Of a stretch of 64,000 nt of DNA, positions 15,780 through 25,189 are shown piece by piece (the stretch's first letter is position 1; each line of letters starts with the position of its first letter). The stretch covers positions 1,551,191 through 1,615,190 of the forward strand of contig CP091241.1 of NCBI GenBank assembly GCA_027627685.1, given 5' to 3'. Position numbers and translations under genes: made by a program. Under the pieces are notes generated by a model. The model ran no database searches. It was not told the origin of the DNA and worked only from the letters and a program-made list of their open reading frames with translations. The stretch comes from Hyphomonadaceae bacterium ML37 (GTDB lineage: Bacteria > Pseudomonadota > Alphaproteobacteria > Caulobacterales > Maricaulaceae).

Positions 15780-17824
15780 TGGATGCGACCAGCCTCATCT
15801 TTGCGCCGCTGATCCCCGCGCCGGTGATCGCTGTGCTCGCGGCGCTGGCGCTGGCGGGCGCCGGGGTGGCTTTGGCGCGCGGTCTCAAGGGCTGGCTGTG
15901 GCGGACGCTGGCGGCGTTGGGGCTCGCGGCCGCGCTGATGAACCCGGCTTTGGTGCGCGAGGCGCGCGAGCCGCTGACTGATATCGCCCTTCTGGTCGTG
16001 GATGACAGCGCCTCCATGGATGTGGACGGGCGCACTGCGGCTGCGGAAGCCGTCGCCGAGGCCGCGCGCGCGCTCGCCGAACGCGACGCCTCGCTGGAGC
16101 TGGTGGAGGTGCGCGGCGGGCGCGCCGCCGACGGCACACGCCTGATGGAGACAGTCCAGCGTGGGCTCGCCGGCATTCCGCGTGAGCGTCTGGCCGGGGT
16201 GATCATCGCGTCTGACGGCCAGGTCCACGACGCGCCGACCGAGGGCGATGCGCTGGGTCTGACCGCGCCCTTGCATCATTGGGTCACCGGCGACCCGCAG
16301 GCGCGCGACCGCCGCCTGATCATTTCCGAAGCGCCGCGCTATGGCCTGGTGGGCGAACTGGTCAGCTTCACCTTGCGGGTCGAGGACGAGGCCGATGAAG
16401 GCGGGACCGCTCTGGTGACCCTGTCGGTGGATGGCGGCGAGCCCATCGAGGCGCGCGTGGCCATTGGCCGCGAGGTGCAGGTGCAGGCGGAAATCCGCAA
16501 TCGCGGAACCAATGTGGTTCAGATCGAGGTGGAGGCCGGCTCTGAAGAGCTGACCCTGGTCAACAACCGCGCGGCGGTGAGCGTGACCGGGGTGCGTGAC
16601 CGGCTGCGCGTGCTGCTGATCACCGGAGAACCCCATAATGGCGCAAGGGCCTGGCGCAACCTTTTAAAGTCCGACCCGAGCGTGGATCTGGTGCATTTCA
16701 CCATTCTTCGCCCGTTGGATCGCGATGACTCTGTGCCCGCCGACGAGCTCGCCCTGATTGCGTTTCCGGTGTTCGAGCTGTTCCAGATGCGCCTTGGCGA
16801 GTTTGATCTGGTGATTTTCGACCGCTATCGGCGCCGGGGCATTCTGCGTCCGCTCTATTTTGAAAACATCGCCCGCTACGTGGAAGAGGGCGGCGCGCTG
16901 CTGGTCACCACGGGGCCGCCGTTTGCCGGTCCTGACAGCCTGGCGCGCACGGCGCTGGCGGGCGTGCTGCCGGCCTCTCCGGACGGAACGGTGATCGAGA
17001 CGCGGTTTACGCCGCGCATTTCTGAAGCTGGCGCACGCCATCCGGTCACTGCGCCTATGGCAGGCGGCGAGGCGGGCTGGGGCGACTGGCACCGGCGCAT
17101 CGGCGCGCGGGCGGTGGCGGGCGAGACCGTGCTGGAAAGCCCGGACGGCGCGCCGCTGCTGACGCTGGCGCGGGCCGGGGAAGGGCGCGCGGCGATCCTT
17201 CTGTCCGATCAGGCCTGGCTATGGGCGCGCGGCTATGATGGCGGCGGGCCGCATGACGAGCTGTTCCGCCGTGTGGCCCACTGGCTGATGGGCGAGCCGG
17301 AGCTGGATGAGGAGCGCCTGACCGCCAGCGTGTCGGGCGGTGAGCTCTCGGTGACGCGCACCACGCTCGCCGATTCCGCCCCGCCGCTGGAGATCGAATG
17401 GCCGTCGGGCGCCGGTCAGGTGCTGGACATGGAAGAGGTGGAGCCCGGGCGCTTCACGGCGTCCACAGAGGCGGCGGAACAGGGACTGGTCCGCCTGCGC
17501 TCGGGCGATCTGACAGCCGTGACGGCGTCCGGCCCGCTCAATCCGCGCGAATTCACTGATCTGCGCCCCGATCCCGAAGGTCTCTCCGCGCTGGCCGACG
17601 CCAGCGGCGGCGGGGTGTTCATGCTGGGATCGGACGTTAGCGTGCCGGACCTGCGCCGCACCCGCGCCGGTGTGCGTCAGGCCGGGCCCAACTGGGCCGG
17701 GCTGCAGCGCAACGAGGCCTATGTGGTCACCAGCGCCGAGCGCACGCCGCTGGCGCCGGGGCTGCTTCTGGCGATCCTCCTGATGGGCCTGCTGGGCGGC
17801 GCCTGGCGCCGCGAGGGACGCTAA
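15779..17824 (+). CDS. VWA/glutamine-amidotransferase-like membrane protein, last gene of moxR operon
   Basis: A 681-residue protein with two N-terminal membrane helices (about 12-30 and 38-52), a VWA-like domain keeping the DxSxS pattern (VVDDSASMD, about residues 76-84), a central region resembling the class I glutamine-amidotransferase-like fold often found in these clusters (LLITGEPHNGARAWRNLL and EEGGALLVTTGPPFAG), and a C-terminal helix just before the end. The predicted start is the ATG overlapping the upstream TGA; a GTG three bases earlier is possible. Function is unknown beyond the conserved operon. Confidence 0.83.
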   Translation: MDATSLIFAPLIPAPVIAVLAALALAGAGVALARGLKGWLWRTLAALGLAAALMNPALVREAREPLTDIALLVVDDSASMDVDGRTAAAEAVAEAARALAERDASLELVEVRGGRAADGTRLMETVQRGLAGIPRERLAGVIIASDGQVHDAPTEGDALGLTAPLHHWVTGDPQARDRRLIISEAPRYGLVGELVSFTLRVEDEADEGGTALVTLSVDGGEPIEARVAIGREVQVQAEIRNRGTNVVQIEVEAGSEELTLVNNRAAVSVTGVRDRLRVLLITGEPHNGARAWRNLLKSDPSVDLVHFTILRPLDRDDSVPADELALIAFPVFELFQMRLGEFDLVIFDRYRRRGILRPLYFENIARYVEEGGALLVTTGPPFAGPDSLARTALAGVLPASPDGTVIETRFTPRISEAGARHPVTAPMAGGEAGWGDWHRRIGARAVAGETVLESPDGAPLLTLARAGEGRAAILLSDQAWLWARGYDGGGPHDELFRRVAHWLMGEPELDEERLTASVSGGELSVTRTTLADSAPPLEIEWPSGAGQVLDMEEVEPGRFTASTEAAEQGLVRLRSGDLTAVTASGPLNPREFTDLRPDPEGLSALADASGGGVFMLGSDVSVPDLRRTRAGVRQAGPNWAGLQRNEAYVVTSAERTPLAPGLLLAILLMGLLGGAWRREGR

Positions 17825-17889
17825 GCGATTTGGCGTCCGCATCCCGGCACGCTAGCGTGCGCAGCGGCTGACTCGCGGGAGGGTATGAC

Positions 17890-19578
17890 ATGCGCATCAT
17901 TCTGATAGGACTGGCGGTTCTGGCGCTGGCCGGCTGCGAAGACGCGGCTGCGCCTGCGGCGCCTGCAGCGGCCCCCGCAGAGCGCCTCTTTGAAGGCGGC
18001 GTGATCTATACCGGCGGCGATGACAACCGGCAGGTGGAGATGGTGGCGGTCGCGGGCGGCCGGATCGTGTGCGCTGGCGCGGCCGGGGCCTGCGAGGCCC
18101 ATGCCGGCCCCGCGACTGACCGCATTGATCTCAATGGCGCGGCGATGTTTCCCGGCTTCACCGACGCCCATGTGCATATCCTCGGCGTGGGCCTGCGCGA
18201 GCTGAACCTCAATCTGGAAGGCGTGGGATCCATTGCCGAGCTGCAGGCGCGCGTCGCGGCCGCCGCTGACGGCGCCGTGGACGTGGTGGCCGGGCGCGGC
18301 TGGATCGAGACGCATTGGCCCGAAGGCCGGTTTCCCACCGCTGCCGATCTCGACGCCGTCGTGCCGGACCGCCCCGTGGTGCTGGTGCGTGCGGACGGGC
18401 ATGCGCTGGTCGCCAACTCCGCGGCCCTCGCCGAAGCAGGCGTGACGGCGGAGACGCCGGATCCCGAAGGCGGTGAAATCCTGCGCGACGCGTCCGGCGC
18501 CGCGACCGGGATGATCATCGACACCGCCATGGCGCCCTTCTCCATCTTCCTGCGTGAGCCTGAGGGCGAGGCGCGGGTGCGCGCCTATGAGGCGGGCGCG
18601 CGCGTGCTGGCCGCGTCAGGCTGGACCGGCGCGCATTCCATGTCGGTGCGCTATGACGACGTGGATATCCTCGTGCAGCTGGCGCAAGAGGGCCGTCTGC
18701 CCCTGCGCGTGCATGTCTTCGCCAATCCCGAGCATTATGGCGACGTGGCCGCGCGGGCGCCGCGGGTGGAAGCCGATGGCCGGGTGACCGCCAACGGGAT
18801 CAAATTTTACATGGATGGCGCGCTGGGCTCGCGCGGCGCAGCGCTCCTGTCGCCCTATGACGACTCGCCGGGCTCGACCGGCTTGTTCATTGCGCGTGAC
18901 GAAGCGAGCCAGGCGATGATGCGCCGGGCGCTGAAAGATGGCGTGCAGATATCCGCCCACGCCATCGGGGATGCCGGCAATCACCGCTTGCTCGACTGGA
19001 TGGAGGCGTCTCTGGACGCCGTGCCGGCGGGCGAGCGCGCGCGGCCCGAGCCGCGCTGGCGCGTGGAACACGCCCAGGTGCTGCACCCGGACGATATTCC
19101 GCGTTTTGGCGATCTGGGCGTCGTGGCGTCCATGCAGCCCAGCCACGCCATTGGCGATCTGCATTTTGCGCCGGCGCGCATCGGGTTGCAGCGCCTGGAG
19201 GGCGCCTATGCCTGGCGGTCGCTGGTGGAGAGCGGGGCCATAATCGCAGGTGGATCCGACGCGCCGGTGGAGCGGGGCGAAGCGCGTATCGAATTCTACG
19301 CCGCCGCGGTGCGCCGCGATCTGGAGGGCTTTGCGGGCGAAGGCTGGAATCTGGATCAGGCGCTGGAGCGCGATGACGCGCTGAAGCTGTTTACACTCTG
19401 GCCGGCATGGACCGTTCATCTTGACGGAGAGCTGGGCGAGATCGCCATGGGCCAGCGCGCCGATTTCAGCGTGTTCGACACCGATCTGATTTCGGCGCCC
19501 GATCTCGATCTGCGCGATGCCCGCCCTGTGATGACGGTCATCGATGGCGCTGTGGCGTGGCGCGCCGATGCCGAATGA
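17890..19578 (+). CDS. Amidohydrolase family 3 lipoprotein (YtcJ-like)
   Basis: A 562-residue metal-dependent hydrolase of the amidohydrolase_3 family. The lipobox LAGC (residues 13-16) predicts lipid attachment at Cys16 after export, so the enzyme works in the periplasm. Metal-site motifs include DAHVHI after FPGFT, SAHAIGDAGN, VEHAQVLHPDD, and a late GGSDAPVERGE. The family covers exoenzyme-type amidases and N-acyl amino acid deacylases; the substrate cannot be read from sequence. It stands alone between the moxR operon and the phosphotransferase gene. ATG 17890 follows GGGAGGG. Confidence 0.9.
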   Translation: MRIILIGLAVLALAGCEDAAAPAAPAAAPAERLFEGGVIYTGGDDNRQVEMVAVAGGRIVCAGAAGACEAHAGPATDRIDLNGAAMFPGFTDAHVHILGVGLRELNLNLEGVGSIAELQARVAAAADGAVDVVAGRGWIETHWPEGRFPTAADLDAVVPDRPVVLVRADGHALVANSAALAEAGVTAETPDPEGGEILRDASGAATGMIIDTAMAPFSIFLREPEGEARVRAYEAGARVLAASGWTGAHSMSVRYDDVDILVQLAQEGRLPLRVHVFANPEHYGDVAARAPRVEADGRVTANGIKFYMDGALGSRGAALLSPYDDSPGSTGLFIARDEASQAMMRRALKDGVQISAHAIGDAGNHRLLDWMEASLDAVPAGERARPEPRWRVEHAQVLHPDDIPRFGDLGVVASMQPSHAIGDLHFAPARIGLQRLEGAYAWRSLVESGAIIAGGSDAPVERGEARIEFYAAAVRRDLEGFAGEGWNLDQALERDDALKLFTLWPAWTVHLDGELGEIAMGQRADFSVFDTDLISAPDLDLRDARPVMTVIDGAVAWRADAE

Positions 19579-19665
19579 CCATCGCCCTTGAGGCGGGCGT
19601 CCGAACCGGGTGAACTGCACGCCGGACGCCGCTCCGTTTTGCCGCCTGCTCAGGAGACTGCCCGC

Positions 19666-20724
19666 ATGTCCCAGCTTGATGACGCGTTTTCCGGCACCAA
19701 GGCGGTCGCCGACGCGCTGAAATTCGATCAGCGCGCGCTGGAAACGTGGATGGACCAGCATGTGGGGGGCTTTGCCGGACCGCTCACCGTGGAGCAGTTC
19801 AAGGGCGGGCAATCGAACCCGACCTACAAGCTGACCACGCCGCGCCACGCCTATGTCCTGCGCCGCAAGCCGCCGGGCAAGCTCCTGCCCTCGGCCCATG
19901 CGGTGGAACGCGAATATCAGGTGATGAAGGCCTTGGGCGGGCAGGGTTTCCCTGCTCCGCACATGCATGCGCTGTGTGAGGATGAAAGCGTTATCGGCAC
20001 GGCGTTCTACGTGATGGATTTCGTCGAGGGCCGGATATTCTGGGACGCCTATCTGCCCGATCTCGCGCCCGCGCAGCGCGCCGCGCTCTATGACGCGTCC
20101 AACGCCACGCTGGCGCAATTGCACGCCATCGACGTAGAGGCGGCGGGCTTGTCCGATTATGGCCGTCCGGGTAATTATTTCGAGCGCCAGATCGCGCGCT
20201 GGACCAAGCAGTACAAGGCCGCCGAAACCGCGCCCATCGCGGCCATGGACCGGCTGATCGACTGGCTGCCGGCCAATGCGCCGCAGCAGGACCGGATCAG
20301 CGTGGTCCATGGCGACTATCGCCTCGACAACATGATCTTCCACCCCACCGAGCCGCGCGTCATCGCGGTGCTGGATTGGGAATTGTCGACGCTGGGCGAT
20401 CCGCTGGCCGACTTCACCTATCAGCTCATGCAATGGCGCACGCCCAAGGAAATCCGCTCCGGTTTTCTGGGTGTGGATCTGAAGGCGCTGGGCATCCCCA
20501 CCGAAGACGAATACGTGGCCGCCTATTGCCGTCGCACCGGGCGTGACGGCATCCCGAAACTCGATTTCTACATTGCCTACAACATCTTCCGCCTGGCCGG
20601 CATCGCCCAGGGCGTGTATGCGCGCGGGCTGCAGGGCAATGCCTCCAATGAACGCGCCAAGGAGCTGGGCGCACTGGTGGCGCCGATGGCTGACTATGCG
20701 TGGAGCATTGCAGAGAGGGCGTAA
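19666..20724 (+). CDS. APH-family phosphotransferase (ACAD10/11-like)
   Basis: A 352-residue protein with the aminoglycoside-phosphotransferase kinase fold: N-lobe GGQSNPTYKL and YVLRRKPPGKLL, catalytic loop HGDYRLDNMIF (Asp in HGD, Asn in DN), and metal site VLDWELSTLGDPLADF. This subgroup matches the kinase domain of human ACAD10/ACAD11, which phosphorylates 4-hydroxyacyl-CoA so that it can enter beta-oxidation. Antibiotic resistance is unlikely. ATG 19666 sits after CAGGAG. The gene ends four bases from a convergent membrane protein gene. Confidence 0.88.
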   Translation: MSQLDDAFSGTKAVADALKFDQRALETWMDQHVGGFAGPLTVEQFKGGQSNPTYKLTTPRHAYVLRRKPPGKLLPSAHAVEREYQVMKALGGQGFPAPHMHALCEDESVIGTAFYVMDFVEGRIFWDAYLPDLAPAQRAALYDASNATLAQLHAIDVEAAGLSDYGRPGNYFERQIARWTKQYKAAETAPIAAMDRLIDWLPANAPQQDRISVVHGDYRLDNMIFHPTEPRVIAVLDWELSTLGDPLADFTYQLMQWRTPKEIRSGFLGVDLKALGIPTEDEYVAAYCRRTGRDGIPKLDFYIAYNIFRLAGIAQGVYARGLQGNASNERAKELGALVAPMADYAWSIAERA

Positions 20725-20727
20725 GCC

Positions 20728-21144
20728 TCAGCCCAGATGCGCGATGAACGGCGCGGCCAGCGCCAGCGCCATCACGGTCTCGAACCCTATCGCGCCCGCA
20801 TTATAGCCGGTGACGGTCTCCTTTTGCCGGTCCAGCACCATGGACGCCGCGCGGCCTATCGCCATGCCGCCCCAGTACAGCGCGACCGCGAAGCTGGCGC
20901 CCATCACCGCGCCCGCGCCGGCCTGGGCGCTCATGGCGAGGGTCAGCAGCACCGCGCCATGGGCCAGCACCAGCGCGCCGCCATAGCTGGCGCGAAATTC
21001 GGCGAAGCCGCCTTTCCAGCGCGGATCGGGCGCCAGACGCACCACGCTCGCGCCCCATTGCGGCACGATCAGGCTGAGCAGCCCCATGCACGCGCCAATC
21101 ACGGCTGCGGCCGCCGCGATGATCCATTCTACCGGTAAGTCCAT
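20728..21144 (-). CDS. Small four-helix membrane protein (DUF4345-like)
   Basis: A 138-residue protein with four predicted membrane helices (about 7-27, 50-70, 74-98, 112-134). The middle holds FRASYGGALVLAHG, similar to the ELRxxYGG region of DUF4345 proteins; the family match is tentative. No catalytic residues are evident. It is convergent with the phosphotransferase gene and stands alone upstream of ybaB, 80 bases away on the same strand. Confidence 0.7.
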   Translation of the reverse strand: MDLPVEWIIAAAAAVIGACMGLLSLIVPQWGASVVRLAPDPRWKGGFAEFRASYGGALVLAHGAVLLTLAMSAQAGAGAVMGASFAVALYWGGMAIGRAASMVLDRQKETVTGYNAGAIGFETVMALALAAPFIAHLG

Positions 21145-21222
21145 GAAACCGTGTCCCCGAATTGGCGTCTGTCTTACAAGATAGAGCGCGTTTCAGGATC
21201 GCAAAGCAACCAGGCGTGCGCC

Positions 21223-21558
21223 TCAGGGCTTGATGCCGAAAGGCATGTTGAAACCGGGCGGCAGGGACATGCCGCTGGTGGCCTCGCCCAGCACTTTGGC
21301 CTGTGCGGTCTCGGCCTTGCGCCGCGCGTCCGCGTGGGCGGCCTTGATGAGGTCTTCGAGCACTTCTTTTTCGTCCGGCGTGACGATGGACGGATCAATC
21401 GACAGCGTGCGCAGCTCGCCCTTGGCGGTGAGGGTCACGCGCACCAGACCAGCGCCCGCCTCGCCGGTCACTTCCAGCGTTTCCAGCCGTTCCTGCGCCT
21501 CGCGCATGCGCTGCTGCATCTCCTGGGCCTGCTTCATCAGGCCGGCAAGGTCCTTCAT
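21223..21558 (-). CDS. YbaB/EbfC nucleoid-associated protein
   Basis: A 111-residue DNA-binding protein of the YbaB/EbfC family: an N-terminal coiled coil (KDLAGLMKQAQEMQQRMREAQ), then the family beta segment GLVRVTLTAKGELRTLSID, and a C-terminal helix. The ATG at 21558 overlaps the dnaX stop by four bases. The dnaX-ybaB pair is very widely conserved and is usually followed by recR, which is not here; the next gene downstream encodes the small membrane protein instead. Confidence 0.92.
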   Translation of the reverse strand: MKDLAGLMKQAQEMQQRMREAQERLETLEVTGEAGAGLVRVTLTAKGELRTLSIDPSIVTPDEKEVLEDLIKAAHADARRKAETAQAKVLGEATSGMSLPPGFNMPFGIKP

Positions 21559-23378
21559 CGCTTGGTCTCCTGGCGGTCTTGGGCGGGTTTGGCGGGCGAG
21601 GGCGCCGGTTCCACGGCGATCAGCTCGGCGCCGGGAAAGGCGGCCAGCGCGCTGACCATGGCGGGGTCTTTCATCACCGAGTCGCGTTCGGCCTCCGCCT
21701 CGCGGCGGCGGCGGTCATGGATGGTCTCCTGACCGTTCTTCGCCGAGCTGTCGACCAGCCAACGCGCGCCGGTCTGGTCCTGAAGAAAGCGCGCCAGCCG
21801 CCCGCCGAGATCGGACGGCGCGCCGGGGGCGGGCTCATAGGCGAGGGCGCCCGGACGCAGCGAAACCAGTTTCACATAGCGCTCCACATCGAGCTTCAGC
21901 CCGATTTCGCGCGCGCCCTCAATGTCCGCGATCAACTCTTCCAGGCTTTCCGGCCCGGGCAGTCCATCGCTGATGGGCTCGTCGTCCTCCTCAACATCGT
22001 CATAGCCCGGTGCAGCCTCTGGCGCCGGGGCGGGGCGGTTGAACGGGACGATCCGGCCTTCGCTGGCGGCTTCGCGCGCCTCCGGATGCTCCGGCGCGCG
22101 CGCGGAAGGGGCGGGCTGCGCCGCCGCCGGTGTCCCGACGCGCGGGGCGCCCGCCAGCAGGCGCGCCGCGTCCTCGGGCGAGGGCAGGCTGGCCGCGCTC
22201 ATCAGCCGGATCACCGCCATTTCGGCGGCCGAAGACGGGTCCGGCGCGGTGCGCACATCGTCGAGCCCGGTCAGCGCCGTCTTCCACAGCCGCCCCAGCG
22301 AGGCCAGCGAATGGGCGTCTGACAGCGCCGCAAGGCGCGCGATCGTCTCTTTCGCCTCGCCCAGATCGGCGTCGGCTCCGGCGGCTTTGAGCCGCGTCAT
22401 GGCGTGCAGATAATCGAGCAGGTCGCGCATCAGCACGACCGGGTCGGCGCCCGAATCATATTGATGGCGCAACTCGGACAACGCGTCCGCGGCCCGGTGC
22501 TCCAGCGCGGCGGCCAGAAGGTCGAGCACCCGCGTCCGGTCAGCCAGGCCCAGCATGTCGCGCACCTGGGCGGCGGTCACCGCGCCGCCGCCTTCAGCTT
22601 GCACGATGGCCTGATCGAGCAGGGAGAGCGCATCGCGCACCGAGCCTTCGGCGGCGCGGGCGATGGCCATCAGCCCTTCAGGCTCCACCGGCGCGCCTTC
22701 GGTTCCGCAGATCCTGGCCAGATGGTCGGCCAGCACCGCCCTGTCCACGCGCTTGAGGTCAAAGCGCTGGCAGCGGCTGAGCACCGTCACGGGCACCTTG
22801 CGGATCTCGGTGGTGGCGAAGATGAATTTCACATGCGGCGGCGGCTCTTCCAGCGTTTTCAGGAGCGCATTGAACGCCGAGGTGGACAGCATGTGCACCT
22901 CGTCAATGATGTAGACCTTGTAGCGCGCGCTGACGGGCGAATAACGCAAGCCGTCCAGCAATTCGCGGATATCGCCGACGCCGGTGCGCGAGGCGGCATC
23001 CATCTCCATCACGTCCACATGGGAGGATTTGGTGATGGCGGCGCAATGAATGCCAGGCGGATCCAGATTGATCGACGGCGCCTTGACCGTGTCGGTTTCG
23101 AAATTGAGGGCGCGCGCGATCAGGCGGGCCGTGGTTGTCTTGCCGATGCCGCGTACGCCGGTGAGCATGTAGGCGTGAGCGATGCGCCCGGCGGCGAAGG
23201 CGTTGGTGAGGGTGCGCACCATCGGCTCCTGGCCGATGAGGTCCGGGAATGTCTGGGGGCGGTATTTGCGCGCGAGCACCTGATAGCCCGCGCCGCCTGA
23301 CGGCGCAGGCTCGAAGCCGGGCAGGGCAGGGCCGCTATCGTCAACGGCGTCAGGGCCGGGCTCGGCGTCGTCCATCAT
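21555..23378 (-). CDS. dnaX: DNA polymerase III subunit gamma/tau
   Basis: Clamp-loader ATPase of 607 residues. Motifs are LARKYRPQTFPDLIGQ, Walker A GVRGIGKTTTAR, Walker B YIIDEVHMLS, and sensor ATTEIRKVPVTVLSRCQRF. After the clamp-loader core come a Pro/Ala-rich linker (around 400-450) and a tau-like C-terminal domain. The zinc module that normally has four Cys between Walker A and B keeps only one (GIHCAAI), so zinc is probably not bound. The start is ATG 23378 or 23375. It overlaps ybaB by four bases. No A-rich slippery heptamer for making a separate gamma protein was seen. Confidence 0.93.
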   Translation of the reverse strand: MMDDAEPGPDAVDDSGPALPGFEPAPSGGAGYQVLARKYRPQTFPDLIGQEPMVRTLTNAFAAGRIAHAYMLTGVRGIGKTTTARLIARALNFETDTVKAPSINLDPPGIHCAAITKSSHVDVMEMDAASRTGVGDIRELLDGLRYSPVSARYKVYIIDEVHMLSTSAFNALLKTLEEPPPHVKFIFATTEIRKVPVTVLSRCQRFDLKRVDRAVLADHLARICGTEGAPVEPEGLMAIARAAEGSVRDALSLLDQAIVQAEGGGAVTAAQVRDMLGLADRTRVLDLLAAALEHRAADALSELRHQYDSGADPVVLMRDLLDYLHAMTRLKAAGADADLGEAKETIARLAALSDAHSLASLGRLWKTALTGLDDVRTAPDPSSAAEMAVIRLMSAASLPSPEDAARLLAGAPRVGTPAAAQPAPSARAPEHPEAREAASEGRIVPFNRPAPAPEAAPGYDDVEEDDEPISDGLPGPESLEELIADIEGAREIGLKLDVERYVKLVSLRPGALAYEPAPGAPSDLGGRLARFLQDQTGARWLVDSSAKNGQETIHDRRRREAEAERDSVMKDPAMVSALAAFPGAELIAVEPAPSPAKPAQDRQETKR

Positions 23379-23440
23379 GGGATATCAGGCTCCCGCGCGT
23401 GCGAACCCGAACGTACGGGCCTTGAAAGAGGCGGAAGGTG

Positions 23441-23540
23441 GCGGAAGGCCGAACGGCGACCCGAACCAAAACTCGTTACGGCTGCTTCCTTCCGGACCTG
23501 ACCGGGTTGGCGAGGGGCTCGTCCGCCGCCGACCTTCCTG
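23441..23540 (-). ncRNA. ffs: Signal recognition particle RNA (4.5S type)
   Basis: The minus strand contains the invariant SRP domain IV core GGTCAGGTCCGGAAGGAAGC (plus 23482-23503 region). The flanks fold back: an outer stem pairs 23443-23460 with 23521-23538 (GGAAGG with CCTTCC, then a longer imperfect arm), giving a rod of about 100 bases, normal for the small bacterial form. The location just upstream of dnaX is common. The ends are set from the stem and from the promoter position and may be off by several bases. Confidence 0.92.
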
Positions 23541-23546
23541 CCGATG

Positions 23547-23575
23547 ATTATCGGGGCTGGCCGGTGGAGATGCAA
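23547..23575 (-). promoter_or_regulatory. Promoter of the SRP RNA
   Basis: On the minus strand TTGCAT (23575-23570) is followed after 17 bases by GATAAT (23552-23547). The predicted start is near 23540, which agrees with the 5' end deduced from the RNA stem. Confidence 0.6.
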
Positions 23576-23838
23576 GCGGGCGGCGCTGCGCCTTGTGGTC
23601 GGCGAGCGGGTATTCCAACATTTTAATGACGGTTTTTGTGCGCCGCCGCATACTCGCCGCGATTGTGCCCTTTTTCACTTATAGGACACGTTCAGCAGCA
23701 GGGGCGCCCGGCGCGGATCTGCAGCCTCATCGCAAGTGTGCCGGCGCGGCCCGTTGAGGCGCGCGCCGCCGATTTGCCGCCTTGTACCGGATTGAGCTTC
23801 GCGCGGTGACAGCGCAGCGGGGCAGAAAGAGTTGCACC
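23576..23838. other. Intergenic stretch without a recognised gene
   Basis: Between the SRP RNA promoter and the 110-residue protein gene. Short open frames cross it but none has family resemblance, a ribosome site or typical composition. It holds two T-rich patches near 23632-23638 and 23671-23677, of unclear meaning. Confidence 0.5.
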
Positions 23839-24171
23839 ATGGACCAGGACAGCCGCTTCATCACTCTGGCCTTCCGCATGTGGCGCGAGGTCAAGGAAAA
23901 TGATGGCGCAACACTGCCCGCACACCTTTTGGCCGCTGTGGCCAGCGTGCCCAGCGCCGATTGGGATGATCTGACCTCGAAGCTGGCGCTGTGGCGCTGG
24001 GTTCATGACGGCATGAACAGCCCGGACGCCAAGCCGGAACCGGCCGACAAGCTGGTCTATTCGATCTATCGCGACGCGCTGCGTCTGGCGAACAAGCCTG
24101 ACTATGCCCAGGTTGTCGATGACCAGACAGATTTCTTCGCCGAAATGCTGTCGGACGCCCGCGCGGCCTGA
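23839..24171 (+). CDS. Hypothetical 110-residue soluble protein
   Basis: Not recognised. The protein begins MDQDSRFITLAFRMWREV, is acidic and probably all-helical, and has no signal peptide or membrane helix. Trp residues in DWDDLTSKLALWRWVHDG are prominent. ATG 23839 has an AGAAAG-type ribosome site; in-frame codons upstream lack any support. It stands alone, in the direction of the next two genes but 79 bases before them. Confidence 0.65.
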   Translation: MDQDSRFITLAFRMWREVKENDGATLPAHLLAAVASVPSADWDDLTSKLALWRWVHDGMNSPDAKPEPADKLVYSIYRDALRLANKPDYAQVVDDQTDFFAEMLSDARAA

Positions 24172-24250
24172 CGCGGCGCTGACCCTGACGGCTTTCTCAA
24201 TTCCGACTGGGGTGACATAAGCGGCGCGTGACCGTGTGGGGGAGCGCGCC

Positions 24251-25189
24251 ATGATCATCCGTCTGCCAATCATCTTACTGTTTGCACTGCTGACGGCCTG
24301 CGGGCCGCAAAGTGCGCCTGACGTTGCACCCGTTGATCCGTACGCGGCAGAGCGTCCGATCCGGTTTGCCGCATTGATGGAGCGTGAGCGCCCGTCGGCC
24401 GATCACAGGATCGCCTACGGACCGGGCGAGCATCAGTTTGGCGAGCTCTGGCTGCCGGAAGGGCCGGGGCCGTTTCCCCTTGTCATCATGATCCATGGCG
24501 GATGCTGGCTGGCTAGCCTTCCCGGGCTGGAGCTGCAGGATCTGACAGCGGGTGATCTGCGTGCACGCGGCCTGGCGGTGTGGAATCTGGAATATGCCCG
24601 CATCGGGCACGACACGGGCGGTTGGCCCGGCACATTTCTCGACGTCGCGGCCGGCGTAGATCATGCGCGCACGCTGGTCGATGACCATGCCATCGACCTG
24701 GATCGCGTTGTGTTGGCAGGACATTCCGCCGGCGGGCATCTGGCGGTCTGGGCGGCGGGGCGCGCACGAATCGCCGACGGACCGCTGGCGCCGCAGGCGC
24801 CATTGCCGGTCGCCGGTGTCGTGTCGCTGGTGGGCATTCTCGATCTGGAGGCTTTCGCGGCAGACGGTCCCGGACGCTGCGGGGAGCCGGAGACCGTGAC
24901 GTCGCTCGTCGGACCGGATCGCGGCGCTGACGCCTATGCCGATTCATCCCCGGCGCGCCTGCTTCCGCTGGGCGTTCCCCAGGTGGTCATCTCGGGCGAA
25001 CTTGACGCCATCATTCCCCCGGCCTTTGGAGCCGGTTATGCCCAGGCGGCAGAGGCTGCGGGCGACCCGGTGCGGGAAATCATCCTGCCGGGCGCCGGGC
25101 ATTTTGAACTGATCGATCCGGCCGCTCCGGCGTGGATGGTCATCGTGGACGAGATTGAGCGCCTGCTGACGCATGAGGTGGATGAATGA
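24251..25189 (+). CDS. Alpha/beta hydrolase lipoprotein (BD-FAE/esterase-lipase type)
   Basis: A 312-residue exported hydrolase. The signal segment IILLFALLTAC gives a lipobox with Cys at about residue 17. The fold has the oxyanion motif HGGCW, nucleophile elbow GHSAGG, acid in SGELDAII, and His in GAGHFELI, so a complete Ser-Asp-His triad of the carboxylesterase/kynurenine formamidase-like group. ATG 24251 follows a GGGGGAG run. Its stop overlaps the prmA start by four bases, which is odd for an envelope lipoprotein beside a ribosome-modifying enzyme. Confidence 0.85.
   Translation: MIIRLPIILLFALLTACGPQSAPDVAPVDPYAAERPIRFAALMERERPSADHRIAYGPGEHQFGELWLPEGPGPFPLVIMIHGGCWLASLPGLELQDLTAGDLRARGLAVWNLEYARIGHDTGGWPGTFLDVAAGVDHARTLVDDHAIDLDRVVLAGHSAGGHLAVWAAGRARIADGPLAPQAPLPVAGVVSLVGILDLEAFAADGPGRCGEPETVTSLVGPDRGADAYADSSPARLLPLGVPQVVISGELDAIIPPAFGAGYAQAAEAAGDPVREIILPGAGHFELIDPAAPAWMVIVDEIERLLTHEVDE

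Noticed and set aside
18616-20433. Open frame of about 600 codons antisense to the amidohydrolase and phosphotransferase genes
   Set aside because: It spans two real genes and the gap between them, has no recognisable domain and is a GC-rich shadow.
19666-20724. Aminoglycoside resistance gene
   Set aside because: The kinase fold is shared, but the sequence fits the ACAD10/11-like group linked to fatty acid metabolism.
23375-23678. Overlapping small open frames at the SRP RNA
   Set aside because: The conserved SRP core and its stem explain the sequence; the frames have no ribosome site.
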